A stretch of 64,000 nt of DNA from Montifringilla adamsi (GCA_017590115.1 JAGGNK010009114.1:21614662-21678661), one strand, 5' to 3'; positions 46,801-59,500 are shown, numbered from the stretch's first letter. Translations and numbers: made by a program. The notes: generated by a model not told the origin, from the sequence alone.

Positions 46801-49800
46801 TTCTCTGCTATCATCTAAAAGTTTAGACAATTCAAATCAACTTACCTCAGGATGGAAGAAAATCTCTGGCCCCAGGAATCTCTCGTAACCAACATCAATG
46901 GTAAATTCTTTCTTTGAGATAGCATTAATTCCAGTATATTGTTTAATCCACTTTGTACCATCTGTGTCATACTTGTTAAATTCTTTTACTAAGTCAGGGC
47001 AAACATAACTAAAGCGCTCCTGAAAATTGAATAGATACAGTTAGAACTAGCTAAAGTATAGAAAACTGGTAAGAAATTTTTAAAAATATAGTAATTTAAA
47101 CTTTTAAGAGTAAGTATTAAATTGGCAGATAAAGAATAGGCCTTGAAACAGCTGAACTGACATTTACTGTACACAGGTAGATAATGGCTCTGCTACTACA
47201 GATAATTTCTGTGCAGTACTGAAGACTCTGGCTGAGCTAAATTACTTTCCTTCTGCTTTTCCCCTAAACTTCCAAGATCGTAAGAAATTAATTCTGAAAT
47301 ACATTGAAGAACTGCCAGAGAAACAAAATTGAAGTGTACTTTAAGCTGAATGTCTTTCAGAATAGCTTTGTTCTTTATGTAATGTGTATTACAAAAAAGA
47401 ACACATTAATATTCAGAAAGAATATAAGAGCAATTACAGCTCTTTATATGACACATCCAGCCAACAGTATTTCCTACAGAACACTGCAATAATAATAGCA
47501 ACAGGATAATAAGAACAATAATGATAATGGAGGATAAGAGAAAGGGGAGACAACAGGTGAAGAGTGAAATTCCAGGCCAGACTGAGCGAGTATAACCCAA
47601 CTGTAAACCCTGTTATTTCATGTTATTACATTAACACATTTTTACATTACTTACAATCAGAGCCCCATTGCTCAGAAGTACAATTACTTTCAGACAGTCT
47701 TGTACTTTAAAACCAGATACCAAGTTGTGATATAAAAGAACTTTAAGATCTGCAATGTTCACATTACCTTCACTGCTTTAGCTGTTTCCAAGGATTGTTC
47801 AGGAGGAATTCCTACTTCTCTCTCCCTCAGCAACTGCTGAATGAAGTATGTGATATCTCTGCCAGCAATTGGAATGTGTTTGATACAGCTGCCAATCACA
47901 TATCCTTCAGCCTGTACACAAAATTAATGGGACAAAGGTACTGATAAGAACTATTTTCACCAAAGCTCAGAGGGAGAGAGAAAGGCATGGAGTCTAAATT
48001 CCTACTTACTACCTGTGATTCTGAGGCTAAAACCCTTTAAAACTGGCTCAGCTAATTACCACAAATCCAATTCTTCACAGTATAGCCTTACTTTACTTTG
48101 CATGGCATTGGTTCATAATTCTTACAAGGTTAGAAGGAACAGAAAGGTCACTAGTACATAAGGCAGACAAATCACTATACTCACTATTCCTTGGCCTTTA
48201 TTTTCTCTTCAAAATGAGGTTACTCTTACCAAAAAGGTCAAGGAACCTTTTTTGGTGAAATATTATTTTAGAATAACTGATGTGGCCCTGCAGTCACAGC
48301 CACTGATGTAAGACGTTACAATCCACATGAACCAAAATTAATTTTCTGAAAGCAGGGAGAAAATGCATCATTTCAGGACATTAATTGAGGCTGCTCAGAA
48401 CATCAGACTGGCCCATCCTCATCCATCAACCTACCCTTACAAGTCACACTCATCCTGGGGACCAGTATCAATGCATTAAAAACATCTGGTCTAAACAAAG
48501 AAACCAAGTGTGCAAGGTTGGCCTTCAGCCCTATCAGACCTCCTAAATCCAAAGAGATATCACAATCATAAAATGCTTGAATTTTCCTGTCTCATGTTCA
48601 TACAAAAATGTCTTACTAACACAGAAAATAGTGTCATAAAAAAATTATCTATCACTACTTCACTACAGAGAAGTGTTTGTTAATTCCTTTTTATCTATTT
48701 TATAACAGAAATGGTAGAACATTGTGGATAATTTGTTCAAGATGCTTAAAAATTTCAGAAGTAAATTACATTCTGCAAAAGAGGTTAATGCTTCAAATGA
48801 TATAGACTACCTACTCTTATTTCAACTAAAAAAAAATCTAAACCACAAATCAGGAAAAGTTCAACTCTTTTAAACAATAATTGTGAACTACTAAGTAAAA
48901 TTTTAAAAATTTACCTATAGAAGGTCTGAGATTCAATTGTCTCCTAAGTCTTATTAAAAATACACTAACTTGGATGAACAGTATGAACAAAAATTTAGCC
49001 ACTATATTCCCCCAAAGTTAGTAAGAAATTGCTACATGACAGTGCATGTTAGACCACCATCAATGCTACTGATTTAAAAAATTGATGTTGCTGTGGAATG
49101 ATAAAGCTTGGAACAGATTTTTGTCTTAAAAATTGTAATCCAACTTCATTCTGAAAATACAAATATATCTGGTACATAGACATGAATTTAATTCCCCCAG
49201 GAAAGATGGGCAATAGTTTGACAGTAAGGAAAATTACTGCAACTCTAGGTGTTCATTATTTAACAAAACATCACATAATCATCCAAGTTTCTGCTTTAGC
49301 AACTTGATGTATTGGAACAGATATTTAACACTAAACAACCCTAGGGGTTGCTTTCTTCCAGTCAAGCAGGAACTTTGCCTTTGCTTGTATGGCTGAAGCA
49401 CTACTAAATACTGGGGACAGATGAAGAAAAACTATAAACAATACTACATCTGCCCTCTAATACTTTGTATTATTTCTACTTTATATATAAGGGACTGAGC
49501 TAAATGAAAATAAGAAGTCAAATTTTCTGTACTGACTACTGTAAAGAGCCTATTCATTCTTACCAGCAAGCCAAAATGCAAATGTGCTAAAGCAATTTCA
49601 CTCATCACTTAGCATGGCCTTGGCAATTCACCTTTTAAGGTAAGTCACTGAGACAATTAGCCCTGCCAAACTCAGGGTTACAGAGAAGTTCAAGAGTTTC
49701 TGCACTACAAAATTAACCAAAACTCACACCCACAGCCCTGGGAATTATCTGACATTTTTGAAGACTCCTGTCTATAATTCAGTGTGTGTAGGTGGGCACT

Positions 49801-52800
49801 TCAGAGAACTTAGAGGACAAGTAATTCTCCACTGAAGCTGTGGTGTAGCTTTGAGACACACTTACCACAGGAATAACATGAGTGACACCATCTCCACTGT
49901 CTATAACTGTGCCAGTCAGTGTTCGCTCCCCTACTTGCCTCGATGTCCAAGATGCAGCTAAGGCAAGGACAGCCTTGGAAAAAAACCACACTAAAATCAA
50001 ATATTGGCAAAACATCTACCTGCAGACCTCATTTTCCACCACTCCTCCCAAGGACAGACTGGCACCCCCATGGTAATTTACAGCATGGACACTGATTTAA
50101 TAATATTATATATGTCTATATAACAGCTTAGAAAAAATAGGCTGCAAAATGTAATTTTTGACACTTGCCTGGTATTTTTTCAGCCATGCTCAAACATAGT
50201 TTTTCATTACTTCATACTGAAAGGGATTCAGTTCTTGGATTAATAGAGTTATTATGATGTGGTGTGGTTTTTTTATTTACTTATGATGCAACAGATATCA
50301 TACTCTGCTGCTCAAAAGCCTGCAGAGGTAACAGAGGAACAGTATCCAGTAACCACCCACAGAATCAAAGCATTTCAAACATGCAGGGCTGGAACTGCCA
50401 ACCAGAAGGACATAAACATAATCCAAACACCACTTACACAGTTTTTTCACAGTGAAATTAGTTTTAGCCCAAGGCAAAATACTGCAGCTGTGACTTTCAA
50501 CAGCCCTCCCCTTACCTGAACAGCAATATATAGCCCTGGAACGTTGAAAGACTCAAACATGATTTCAGCAGTATATTCTCTATTTTCTGGAGTATTTAAT
50601 GGAGGCTCAGTCTGTGAGACAAAAAAAAAAAAAAAAAACAACCACACACAAAAAAAATAAAAAAATAAAATGTTTAACTTACATTCAAACCAATCATTTG
50701 ACTTTAAAAAAAAAGAACCACCAACTCCTAAGTTTTAAGATGAATCATTCAACAACAATAGCATGTAAAAATAGTAATGGACCAAGGGTGCTTTTAAGAA
50801 TTTATGCAAATTGTGTTAAAAGAAAGAAAAACAAAAGGGCAATAAAAACTACATCAGTTACTGCTTAAGGATTTACATCCAAGACCCCCTTTGTGGGCTG
50901 GTTAGCACATTACAACTTTTGATTTCACTTGAAAGAATCAAGGACTATCAAAATATGTCAAAGGATGCATTTTAGCACATTCAAAGAATGACATTTTTTA
51001 GATTTCTCAGTGAAAAGAGCTGTTTTCCTTCAGAAGGCAGCACTGTAACACAAGTTGATATGCTCAGCTACAGAAATGTACTCAAGTGAGAAAAGCCGAA
51101 CATAAACCGTACTATAATAGTGTCCTACAGCTTTCATTGAAATATCAAACATACTCAAGGCTCTACTCTGAAGGAGCGTTTTGGATAGTGCTACAGAATA
51201 CTTGAGAAAACAAAACATCATTCTTCCATTGCAGCAACTGTGTAACAGGATAGTAAAAAGAGGAAGGAATCAGATTCCTCACAAAGGTGTTGGGACAAGG
51301 AGCCAGGGACACAACTCAACTTGGGAAATCCTAAGTAGGTATTAGAAGGAAAAAAGGTAATTTAAAGGGGGTCAAATACTGGAAAGGGGCCCAAGTTGTA
51401 ATGGCATTTTGATCCTTGGAAATAGTCACAGCTTGGCTGGACACAGCCTTGAGCAACTGGACCTAATTTTTGCTTCAAGAAGATGGAGGCATTTAAACAG
51501 GCATGGCCAACACCTCTAATTCCAAACTCGGTCTATAAATATCACACTAAACCAAACTGCCTATTTCAATGATCCTAAATAAAATACTAAGGAATAGCAG
51601 ATGCTTCAGAGTAACATTGACCTTAACTGAGAGCTAATCAGCCCAAATATGACAATCAACCCCTACAGTTTCACAGAAAATAAAAGACAGAAATTTACTC
51701 TATAGATACTTCATCCAGATGGCAGTACTGTAAAAACAAAATAATTGCAATTATGTAAAGTCAAAACACAAGTATTGTTTTTATCTCAAACATATAAACT
51801 TGAGATTATTGAATCCAGTGGAGAAGGAAAATAAAGTGATAAATCAGACAATTTGGAGGGAAATGACAAGAGAACAGAAAAATGTTTGCTGTTCATACAC
51901 ACTGGCATTTTTAGAAAATTAAAGAACCTGGATGGCTTAAGGCAGGTCAAGAAAGCTCCAGGTAATTTATTTACTTTTGCTTTCAGAACATGCATATTTA
52001 TCTTTAAGAATTTACATAAATCAACACATTGTTATTCATCATACAGAACTTCTTAAGCAAGGCATAAATTTACCTACCAAAAGAAAATAATGGTCCTCAG
52101 GTTCTGCCCTTAAATACTTAAAGATTACTTGCTCCATAAACCTCTCCATCAAGTCCCAGTCTTCAACTATACCATGGCGGATAGGCCACTGTTGAAGAAA
52201 AATATCAAATTATAATTGGAAACAAAAAGAAAAAAAAGAAACAAAAATCCCCAGAACCAAACAAAAATCTGTTTTCAACTGCATTAAAAGTATACGATCT
52301 ACATAGTCAATAAACCTTGATTTAGGCTTCCCCTATTCCTATGTGACACCTATTCCAAATTCTGATTCCAACCCTGAGTAGCAGAGACAAAACATTGCAT
52401 TTTTCCCAGTACAGCAGAATGGTGGCACTGGGATAAACCAAAAGTTCCCCCAGCCCAATGTCCCACTCGGATGCTGCTGACAGAAGCTGCCAAGGAACAA
52501 GGGAATGTGGCATTTCCATTTAACACCCTCTCAGCCTCCTTTCACTTATGAAGGAATATATGTATATATATAAAATATATATATATAAAAAACAGTGTTT
52601 TGCAAATTCCCACAGGCTCCCCGAGGTCAACAAAACTAATACCAAAGCTTATTTTCTATTTAAACAAAATCAATAAATAAATAATATTTAAGTTATCCAA
52701 AAAGCATTCTTAACATTATATTTACTGTACACGTGATGCTTGCTAAACAGGATTGAAAAATGATTTTTAAAATTTTTCTTAATACCTTGGTTGCATAAGT

Positions 52801-55800
52801 TGGTTTTTCTATTGCTTCGTCCCCAATGAAGAAGTCTAAATCATCCACACCTTTCAAAACCCTCCTTTGTGCTTGATCCACCACTTTTGCTGATTCTTTG
52901 ATAGCAATACCTTCAACAGAGAACACAAACATTATTTTAGGTCATATATCCTGCACTAAACAAAGAAAACCTACACTGGAAAAACAGACACACTGATCAC
53001 AATCATCCTTTCTTTCAAGTGTAATTCAGAAAAGCTACATAGAACACAGATAATTTGACTTCCAGTCATGGGTAAGCATGGTAAGGACTTAAAAAGTAAC
53101 ATAGTAACATACTTAAATACAAATTTAATTGTTAAACACCCAACATGCAATCAGAAAGATAAAATATACTCTGAAACACTAAAACAGGATATCCCTACAC
53201 ATCTCTTTTTATTCAACAAACATGTCGTTTTCCGAACACTCCAATAACAACAACCATTTTAAATATTATTATTATTAGTGTTATTCTTTTTTAAAGAATC
53301 ACTCCCCAGCCATCAGGGCTGCAGCTCCAGCAATATCTGCTGTATTTTTTCAAATCTTTAAAATAGAATCCTTTCAACAGATGAGGAAATTCATATATCC
53401 AAGCAGCACTAAACCAGCCTCAACTGTCCTAAGGCTGTGCTCCAAAAGCTTTTTCAACAGCAGAAGTTATTTTTCTAGTTCTCAGCTTCAGCAAGAAGTT
53501 ATGTTTGCTCACAACTAAGATTTAAAGTTATGAAAACAGCTGCAGTCTCAAGCCCAGCAGCCAGGGCAGCACAGCTACAGGACCTGGAAATCAGCAGCTG
53601 GCTAAGGGGTAAAGCACCCCGAGCTCACAGATCCTCCTCCCTTCCCACGCTGAGCAACACAGAGCCAGAGGAACCAACAAGCTGAGTGTTGTGAAAGACT
53701 GAACAGGATGGAACAGAAGTCATTATTTTGAGCTCTTCAGGAAGAAAACTGAATCATACTGCAACTTCTGTCGCTGCTTACAGGAGAGCAGAGAGGAAGC
53801 AGAAGGCTGGGGGAAGCCAAACAGAAGGGGGGTAGATGGGACGCAGAAGCTAAAATCACAGGGAAGGAAATGTCGCAAGGCAGGTGCTTGCTGCAAGTGA
53901 AGAGAGGAACCTTGACAAATATTTTCAGGTGATTGTTACAAAGCTCACACATCTGGGGGAATTATTCTGTCCAGATGTGTCTTATCCTCAAGAACTTTCA
54001 AGTAAAATCCACCACTTGCCACAGGATTATACCAACTTTCAAACCCAACTGTTTTTACCCTGTTACAAGCCTAAAACAAGATGGGAGGTTTCCAATATTT
54101 TGCTTCCCTCGAGGCCAGCTTGTTCAGCCCTGCTTTTGAAACACAGAAACTAGGAGTAAACAACCTGAATCACATCCTGAAAATACAAACAAGAAAATAA
54201 ATCTTGCTGAAACCTCAGCTGATGTGCCTGAGGATGGGCAGCACCCCAGCAATATTCGAAGCACTTGCCTTTAGTTTGCTTGGCACAAGAATTAAGAGCT
54301 TTTAGGGGAAAAAAAAATAACATCCTTGCATTGAATCAATTTTTGTGCTGACACTACTCAAGCCAGTTTTTTCTTTTAGAAGTAAAGTAAAAGCCATCAG
54401 CTATCACAGATAAACTGAAATAATGAAAAATCGAGGGAACTACTGGGTAATGGAAAGAAGGTGACTCCCATTTTAACAAACAGCAGGAAAAACCTGCTTA
54501 AGTGAATAAAAATCAAACAAAATTAATGATCTAAGATCTAAAAAGCAGCCAGGGAAGAAAGTAGTGAACCCAAGCCGCATCAAAAAATTGGCTCAGTATA
54601 TTCTCATTTACTTCATTTTCATGTAAGCATTTATCATCCCTACAGAAGCATATTCAGAATAAAATCAAGAACACCTCACAAGGAGATAAAAATTTGTTAA
54701 GAGCAGGAGTGAATAAGATAAGCTACAAGTGAACAAGGCACAAGGAATGCTGCTCAGACCTGTTTAACAGCAAACATTAATTTTAGAGAATCAAACTGAT
54801 AAAATGCCACTGCTGGAAGTTCAAGGAGAAACCAAACCATTCTTCCACAGGGAGTAACATTAAGGAAATTATAGACACCAAAGTGCTTTTTCGTAACATT
54901 TTACTTTGAAACTAGGTACTGCTGTACCCTATTTTTGTTTCTTTAATGTGGATTAACCCAGTGCTATTTTTTTTCATTCCAGGCAGAGGATTAACACAAA
55001 CTCATGCCGTTACTGTAATTATCTGGTTTGGACTGCAGCACAAATGAGAAAAATGCCTTTTTTATTGAGAGAATTGCAGTCAAGGGTCATTTCAGCTGCA
55101 GGAGCATCTAGACTGAGCATCCTTATTTCCATACCCCACACTGCATCAAAAGGCCATCAAAAAAACCTCATTTCATCTCTTTCTCTTCAACTTTAATAGC
55201 ATCCCTGTTGGACAAATTTCTCTGCTTAATGATCTGACAGGACATTTCATTTCCAATGTTTAAAATATCATCTTTCTTCTTTTTTGGAACAAGAAGGTGG
55301 TTTTCAAATTAAATAACCAAATCTAAAGATGCAGAAAAAGTATGTAAACACTTTGTTTCTGAAATTAAATGACCACTTACCCATTTACATTTTAACAAGT
55401 GCTACAAAGTTTAAAGAGCACTGTAAGCATTTTTTCCATTTTTAGAAACTTTTAGTATCTAATCTTAAACTAGCTTTTGTGTGAAAAGCAAAACTGTAGT
55501 GTTTTATATGACATTGAAATAAACTTAATGAAGTTAATTTGGAAAACTAAATCTAAGAAATACTTATTAGAAGCCAAAATAGAAGATACAGAATGGACTC
55601 TCTGAATGCATTCTCCTGTTCTCATACAATTAGCCTTATCTTTCCATGAAAATTACTTTTTGAAGCATTTTTCCTTGAAAAATCAGCACAGAGCCTGAAC
55701 TTCCAAGTTTATTTCACAGCGACTGTGCTGAAGTAGTATTACTCTTCCTGTTGTATTTGCAAGGAAAACTGGGTGTGCTAATTATTCCTTTTCACCAGGA

Positions 55801-56539
55801 TGTAATCCATGATTACTTTGGCACAGATGAACAATGAGGAACTGCCAAGTGGTGTAGGAGGTCAAAAGGTGAAGCATTTCTAAGGGAAGCTGAGCGAGCT
55901 CCGCTCTCTGGAGCGGAACTGTATCTCTTCAAGGGGGAGAAACAGTTCAGGAGCCAGGGAGCAAATAAATAAGATGTGCTACATGGGGGGAAAAACTGAC
56001 ATGGTTTCTTGTTACATTTGCAAAATGCAGTAAATTAACATAGCTGTAATACTGACAACTTCCAGGCAAGCAGAACATTTTAAACCCTAGAGATATTAAA
56101 TCATATTTCATTTTAATTTTTTTCCAGTTATAATCAACTCAACTTTTTACTACATAAATCACTAAACGGGGAAAAAACCTCCTAAAAGGTAAATGTAGCC
56201 ATGCTACTGGATTTTTACATTATTTCAATATCCAAAAAAAAATCAGCTTCAACTATTAGTATCCTTTTTTAGTAAATGTATCTTTCTAAACTGAGTATCT
56301 GTAGCAAAACAAAAAAGCCACAGTATTATTCTGTGTCATCACTCAGAGATCAAGTAATTCTCTTTTAATATTGGTTTTTTCTGTTTGGTGTTTTTTTTTT
56401 TTTTTTTTTCTTTTTGGTTGGTTGGTTTTTTATGGCACGTTACAGAATGCTTTAGCATTGATACACAAGTAACAAATACTTACATGAAGGGATAATGAAC
56501 TGGGGTTCAGTATTACCCGCATATCCAAGCTTTGTATAC
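43723..56539 (-). CDS. ACTR3: Actin-related protein 3 (Arp3), exons 2-12 of 12, 5' partial
   Basis: Arp3 is an ATP-binding actin-fold subunit of the seven-protein Arp2/3 complex. With Arp2 it forms the nucleus of a new branch on an existing actin filament, in the cell cortex and lamellipodia. Coding exons, in gene order: 56484-56539, 52786-52910, 52078-52188, 50516-50611, 49866-49973, 47768-47911, 46846-47019, 46395-46487, 45846-45971, 44207-44290, 43723-43818. They sum to 1213 nt. A 418-residue Arp3 needs 1257 nt, so exactly 44 nt (codons 1-14 plus 2 nt) are missing, matching the expected first exon. Phases are continuous and all introns are GT-AG. The actin-family phosphate-loop motif DSGDG (169-173) and the nucleotide-binding LSGGSTMF (321-328) are intact, and the protein ends in the Arp3 C-terminus FGVMS. 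From memory, only about two residues differ from human. The intact frame with introns rules out a processed pseudogene. Introns 3, 5, 7, 8, 9 and 11 are 597, 542, 748, 358, 423 and 388 bp, with nothing notable beyond splice signals and the exon 5 acceptor tract. Confidence 0.98.
44207..44290 (-). CDS. ACTR3: ACTR3 exon 11 (residues 360-387)
   Basis: The exon is 84 nt, in phase 0, and encodes [28 protein letters not shown]. The W-F-G-G-S-x-L-A-S block is the actin-family signature near the C-terminus. The acceptor is tctgcag and the donor is ACA/gtgagt. Confidence 0.98.
44291..45845 (-). other. ACTR3: ACTR3 intron 10
   Basis: The intron is 1555 bp and contains an old CR1 fragment at 45341-45475. 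Its donor is the atypical GTTGGT. Nothing else is recognisable. Confidence 0.85.
45341..45475 (-). mobile_element. Degenerate CR1 LINE 3' fragment
   Basis: The plus strand reads ATAATTGAGGTGGGAAGGGA, then a CTGGACTAG block, GGCAGGGT and TTTTATCCAG. This is the reverse complement of the 3' end of old avian CR1 copies as I recall them. Divergence is high, which suggests an ancient insertion. It lies in ACTR3 intron 10 in the same orientation as the gene. The left boundary is clearer than the right. Confidence 0.75.
45846..45971 (-). CDS. ACTR3: ACTR3 exon 10 (residues 318-359)
   Basis: The exon is 126 nt, in phase 0, and encodes [19 protein letters not shown] through ELSGGRLK. The S-G-G-S-T-M-F motif binds the adenosine part of the nucleotide. 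The acceptor is aaaaacag. The donor AAG/gttggt departs from the GTRAGT consensus at +3 and +4, but the frame into exon 11 fixes this junction. Confidence 0.97.
46395..46487 (-). CDS. ACTR3: ACTR3 exon 9 (residues 287-317)
   Basis: The exon is 93 nt, in phase 0, and encodes [20 protein letters not shown] through DVRRPLYK. The acceptor is tgattgcag and the donor is AAG/gtcagt. Confidence 0.98.
46846..47019 (-). CDS. ACTR3: ACTR3 exon 8 (residues 229-286)
   Basis: At 174 nt this is the longest coding exon, in phase 0. It encodes [17 protein letters not shown] through EIFFHPE, including Arp3-specific surface not found in conventional actin. The residue in E-F-T-I-D-V is Thr; I recall Ser in human, a conservative change. 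The acceptor is ttttcag and the donor is GAG/gtaagt. Confidence 0.98.
47768..47911 (-). CDS. ACTR3: ACTR3 exon 7 (residues 181-228)
   Basis: The exon is 144 nt, in phase 0, and encodes [21 protein letters not shown] through LETAKAVK. The I-A-G-R-D-I-T-Y block matches the actin-family L-A-G-R-D-L-T-D segment of subdomain 4. The acceptor is gtgtacag and the donor is AAG/gtaatg. Confidence 0.98.
47912..49865 (-). other. ACTR3: ACTR3 intron 6
   Basis: The intron is 1954 bp and AT-rich. I see no small RNA, transposon tail or additional exon that I can support. Confidence 0.8.
49866..49973 (-). CDS. ACTR3: ACTR3 exon 6 (residues 145-180)
   Basis: The exon is 108 nt, in phase 0. It encodes AVLALAASW through the second phosphate-binding loop, [13 protein letters not shown], which contacts ATP beta and gamma phosphates in actin-fold proteins. 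All glycines and the aspartates of the loop are present. The acceptor is ttccaag and the donor is GTG/gtaagt. Confidence 0.98.
50516..50611 (-). CDS. ACTR3: ACTR3 exon 5 (residues 113-144)
   Basis: The exon is 96 nt, in phase 0, and encodes [20 protein letters not shown] through YIAVQ. T-E-P-P-L-N is the Arp3 form of the actin T-E-A-P-L-N motif. The donor is CAG/gtaagg. The acceptor tctcacag follows an 18-T run, listed separately. Confidence 0.98.
50612..52077 (-). other. ACTR3: ACTR3 intron 4
   Basis: The intron is 1466 bp, AT-rich, with no recognisable gene or transposon. Its 3' end on the transcript carries the long poly-T tract before exon 5. Confidence 0.85.
50621..50638 (-). repeat. 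18-T polypyrimidine homopolymer before ACTR3 exon 5
   Basis: Eighteen consecutive A on the plus strand are 18 T on the transcript strand. They end 9 nt before the intronic boundary of exon 5 and serve as its polypyrimidine tract. A further A/T-rich run continues to about 50670. The length is prone to slippage and sequencing error. Confidence 0.9.
52078..52188 (-). CDS. ACTR3: ACTR3 exon 4 (residues 76-112)
   Basis: The exon is 111 nt, in phase 0, and encodes [17 protein letters not shown] through DHYFLL. The [12 protein letters not shown] block is diagnostic of actins and actin-related proteins. The acceptor is cttcaacag and the donor is TTG/gtaggt. Confidence 0.98.
52555..52590. repeat. TA microsatellite, interrupted
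   Basis: Two TA runs separated by AAA lie in ACTR3 intron 3, between exons 4 and 3. Confidence 0.9.
52786..52910 (-). CDS. ACTR3: ACTR3 exon 3 (residues 34-75)
   Basis: The exon is 125 nt and encodes [12 protein letters not shown] through EKPTYATK, part of actin-fold subdomains 1 and 2. Residue 53 is Leu in RRVLKG; I recall Met in human Arp3. The donor is AAG/gtatta, which is weak after position +4. The acceptor ends ttgaag. Confidence 0.97.
52911..56483 (-). other. ACTR3: ACTR3 intron 2
   Basis: The intron is 3573 bp, AT-rich, with a GT-AG border. It contains a T homopolymer of 19 at 56391-56409 followed by short GGTT repeats, close to the donor of exon 2. I see no embedded gene or recognisable element. 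Confidence 0.85.
56484..56539 (-). CDS. ACTR3: ACTR3 exon 2 (residues 15-33)
   Basis: The exon is 56 nt. It begins with the third base of Gly15 and ends with the first base of Cys34. It reads [12 protein letters not shown], the second half of the first phosphate-binding loop of the actin fold. The acceptor is ctcaacag and the donor is CAT/gtaagt. The phase demands an upstream exon ending in GG, which is what the known Arp3 first exon supplies. Confidence 0.97.
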
Positions 56540-59500
56540 CTGTTGAGACAAAAAACATTTGGTTGCAGTATTTAATACCATAAATAACAAAGATGCCTGC
56601 TTTTTTAATGAACAGACCCCTCTTCCCACATCAGAAGGACACCACACTAACTCTTCTATAAAAATAAATAAGGCAAAGTAAGAATTTCTCTCATTTAACG
56701 CATAAAACAATGCTCCCTGCCACAGATCAAGCATCACTGCTAACTTCCGCTCCAATAACATTTTACTAAGGAACACAAAGCATGTAATTCAATCCATCAA
56801 TGTTTAGGAGTGGAATTTTTGTTCCTCCCTGCTCAGCAGCGAGCATCTCCATTGAAATATTTTCATATAGCTAATGCTAGTGGTAGAAGTGTTTTTGTAA
56901 TTCCAAGTGTTTTTGTAATAGGGGGAAAAGCTGCCCTGCCCATGGACTGCCAGCAGGGCATGAGGCAGGCTGGTCATCCTCATGTCACAAGCAGCTGACA
57001 ATGCCAAGTCCTAGCAAAAGCCATTCCATTTCACAAATGGAAAACAGTGTCAAAATGTGTCCTATAAGGGTACAGAAAGCAAGGGGAAAATAACTACATG
57101 CCTTCACCCAGTCTCCAGAATGTGCTATGGATATATGCATTATCTTCATTATCACAATGCAAGAAAACTGAAGAAATTCACAAGTATTCATGAACAATAA
57201 CTTCAAAACTCAGGGTACCAAAACCAGCTGCTAGAAATGCTGTCACTAAAGCAGCACGGGCAAATTCTAAACCATGCAGACCAAAATGCACAGCTCTAGC
57301 TCAAGAGTTAGAGCTTACCCACATGTTTTTAACAAACACAGACGTGACAAAGTTCTCATTTTATTTGAGTGCAGCTGCACTGAATTAGCACCATCAGCAA
57401 AGGCATGAAGGCTGTAGTAGCGCCTCTACAGCTTTCAGCACTCTGACGTAAAGCTGGAAGATCTTAGGAGGTGTAAGGCAGCAGTAACTTTCCCAAAGCA
57501 TAAATTCATGGCAGTGACACAGGAGGAGGCTGGGCTGCCCAGGCGGGGAGGGGAGTGCTGCTGCAGCAGCTCTGGGTGCCGTGGCTCACACAGCAGTGAG
57601 CAGCAACACCTACACAATTTCCATCACTGATGCTAACTGCACCCATCAGCGCCGGCCAAGAGACCAGATCCTCACAGGGAAGGTGGGTTCCTCTCTGAAC
57701 AACAAAGCGTGAACACAGGACCTCATCTAACACCACAAATACTTTGCAGGAGATGTATTTTCAAAGCTGTAAACCCAACCTTGTGCGTAACACACTGTAA
57801 CAGTTGTGAGTAACCATGCACAGAAACTTGACTTCATACCAATCAACAGCAATGTTTTGTGACAAAGAAAACTTTGCAGGCAGAAGATGACAACGAAAAA
57901 AGCAACTAGATATCAGAAAGAACTTCACACCTCATGAAGACATTAGGCCTCATTATGTGCCTCAACTCAGGACACACAACTTGGATTTTGCTCATTGAAG
58001 TTTGATTTTCTTCTTAAAGATCTACTTCCCAAAAGAAATACCAAGAATTTCACAAACTGATGCTTCTTTAACCTATCACCCAGAGTACAACTGTTCACTG
58101 TATTTATAGTGTTTTAAGAGGCTTTTAGTGCCACAATAACTAAGTAATTTAGTAAATTTTACTAAGTAAACCAGCAAATACTGACTCACTCCCTCTACCT
58201 TCCCCTGCAAACCAGAACTGTGGCATGGAGGTTTTAGAGCTAAATCCACACAAGAACTTTGGAGCATGAATGCTGCATAAACCTACAACTAGATTAGAAG
58301 TGTTTTTTAACAGTTAAAGTTAAAACTGTTTGATTATTAAACTCAGTAATTCAAAGAAAGCAGAAGCTCAACTGTTGCAGGTAACTGGCAGCTTAGTTGC
58401 TTGTGGGTGGGAGTTTGCCCAGCACACACACAGCCAGCAAGACTGAAAGAAAAATAATCTCATGAAAGATGCATTTTACATAAAAAGAGCGTATTCAGAC
58501 ATAAAATCAGCATATATAAAAATATTATGGCCTACTCAGCAAGAAGTGTACTGATTCAGGGAAAAAAAAAAAAATAAAGTACTGCATTTTTAGACTTCCA
58601 AGAAAAGAAAGGGGAAAAAAACCTGCATGATGTCTCTGAGAATTAGAGCATTGTACCAGCAAGTCTCCAGTGCAGTGTCCTACACAACACTTCACACCTC
58701 TCATGTACAAGACTTCCTTGCATCCCTGGAACTCCAGCATTGCTGGCACATGGGCCAGGCATGGGCCCGCTGCTGCCCTGGGAGCCTCAGGCCCACAGCA
58801 CAGCCAGGGACCACTGCACAACACATTACACAAACACTAAACCTGATTTTCATAACTAAATGCATATAGAGATACTTTTTAGTTAAAATGGAGTCTAAAA
58901 ATGTGATAGGTGAGGCAAAAAGCTAAGGTAAAACTGAATGAAAGTCAAAAATCTTAAATAATAAATGCACAATCTAGTCACCATGGGGTTCTTTACTAAT
59001 TAACTTTTACAGATATGAGACTTTATTCAGACTGAACAGACAGACTGTCACTTGAAACATTTAAATCACATGAAAAGAAGGATACTATAGGCAATCCAGA
59101 TTCCACAAGTATACAGTCTCCATAAGGAGTTCTTACACAGCAACGTGTGTCTGACTAATCAATGATTCACAGAGGAACAAGGCACACCCCAGCTTCTCCA
59201 GGACAGGAATTACTGCTGCTACAGAACAAGAATCCTGATAGTAGAGATATCATAAGGCAGTACCAACACTGCATTTTCCATAAATCACCCCTGGTCTTGC
59301 TACTCAGAACTTTAGAGTGGCAGAAGGGACTTGCATGGAGACAGGCAGGCACATTCCATTAATGAGACATGGACTCAGCCTTCCCACATGGAATTTGGGG
59401 CATTCAGCAGTAAGGGCACAAGGCACTGCACACAAGAGTGTAATGGCATAAACTGATTTTTATTAAAATATCACAGATATGATTTACAAAATCCCAAAGG

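Noticed and set aside
43723..56539. Processed pseudogene of ACTR3 instead of the real gene
   Set aside because: Ten GT-AG introns, correct phases, no stops or frameshifts and a plausible 3' UTR show it is the functional intron-containing locus.
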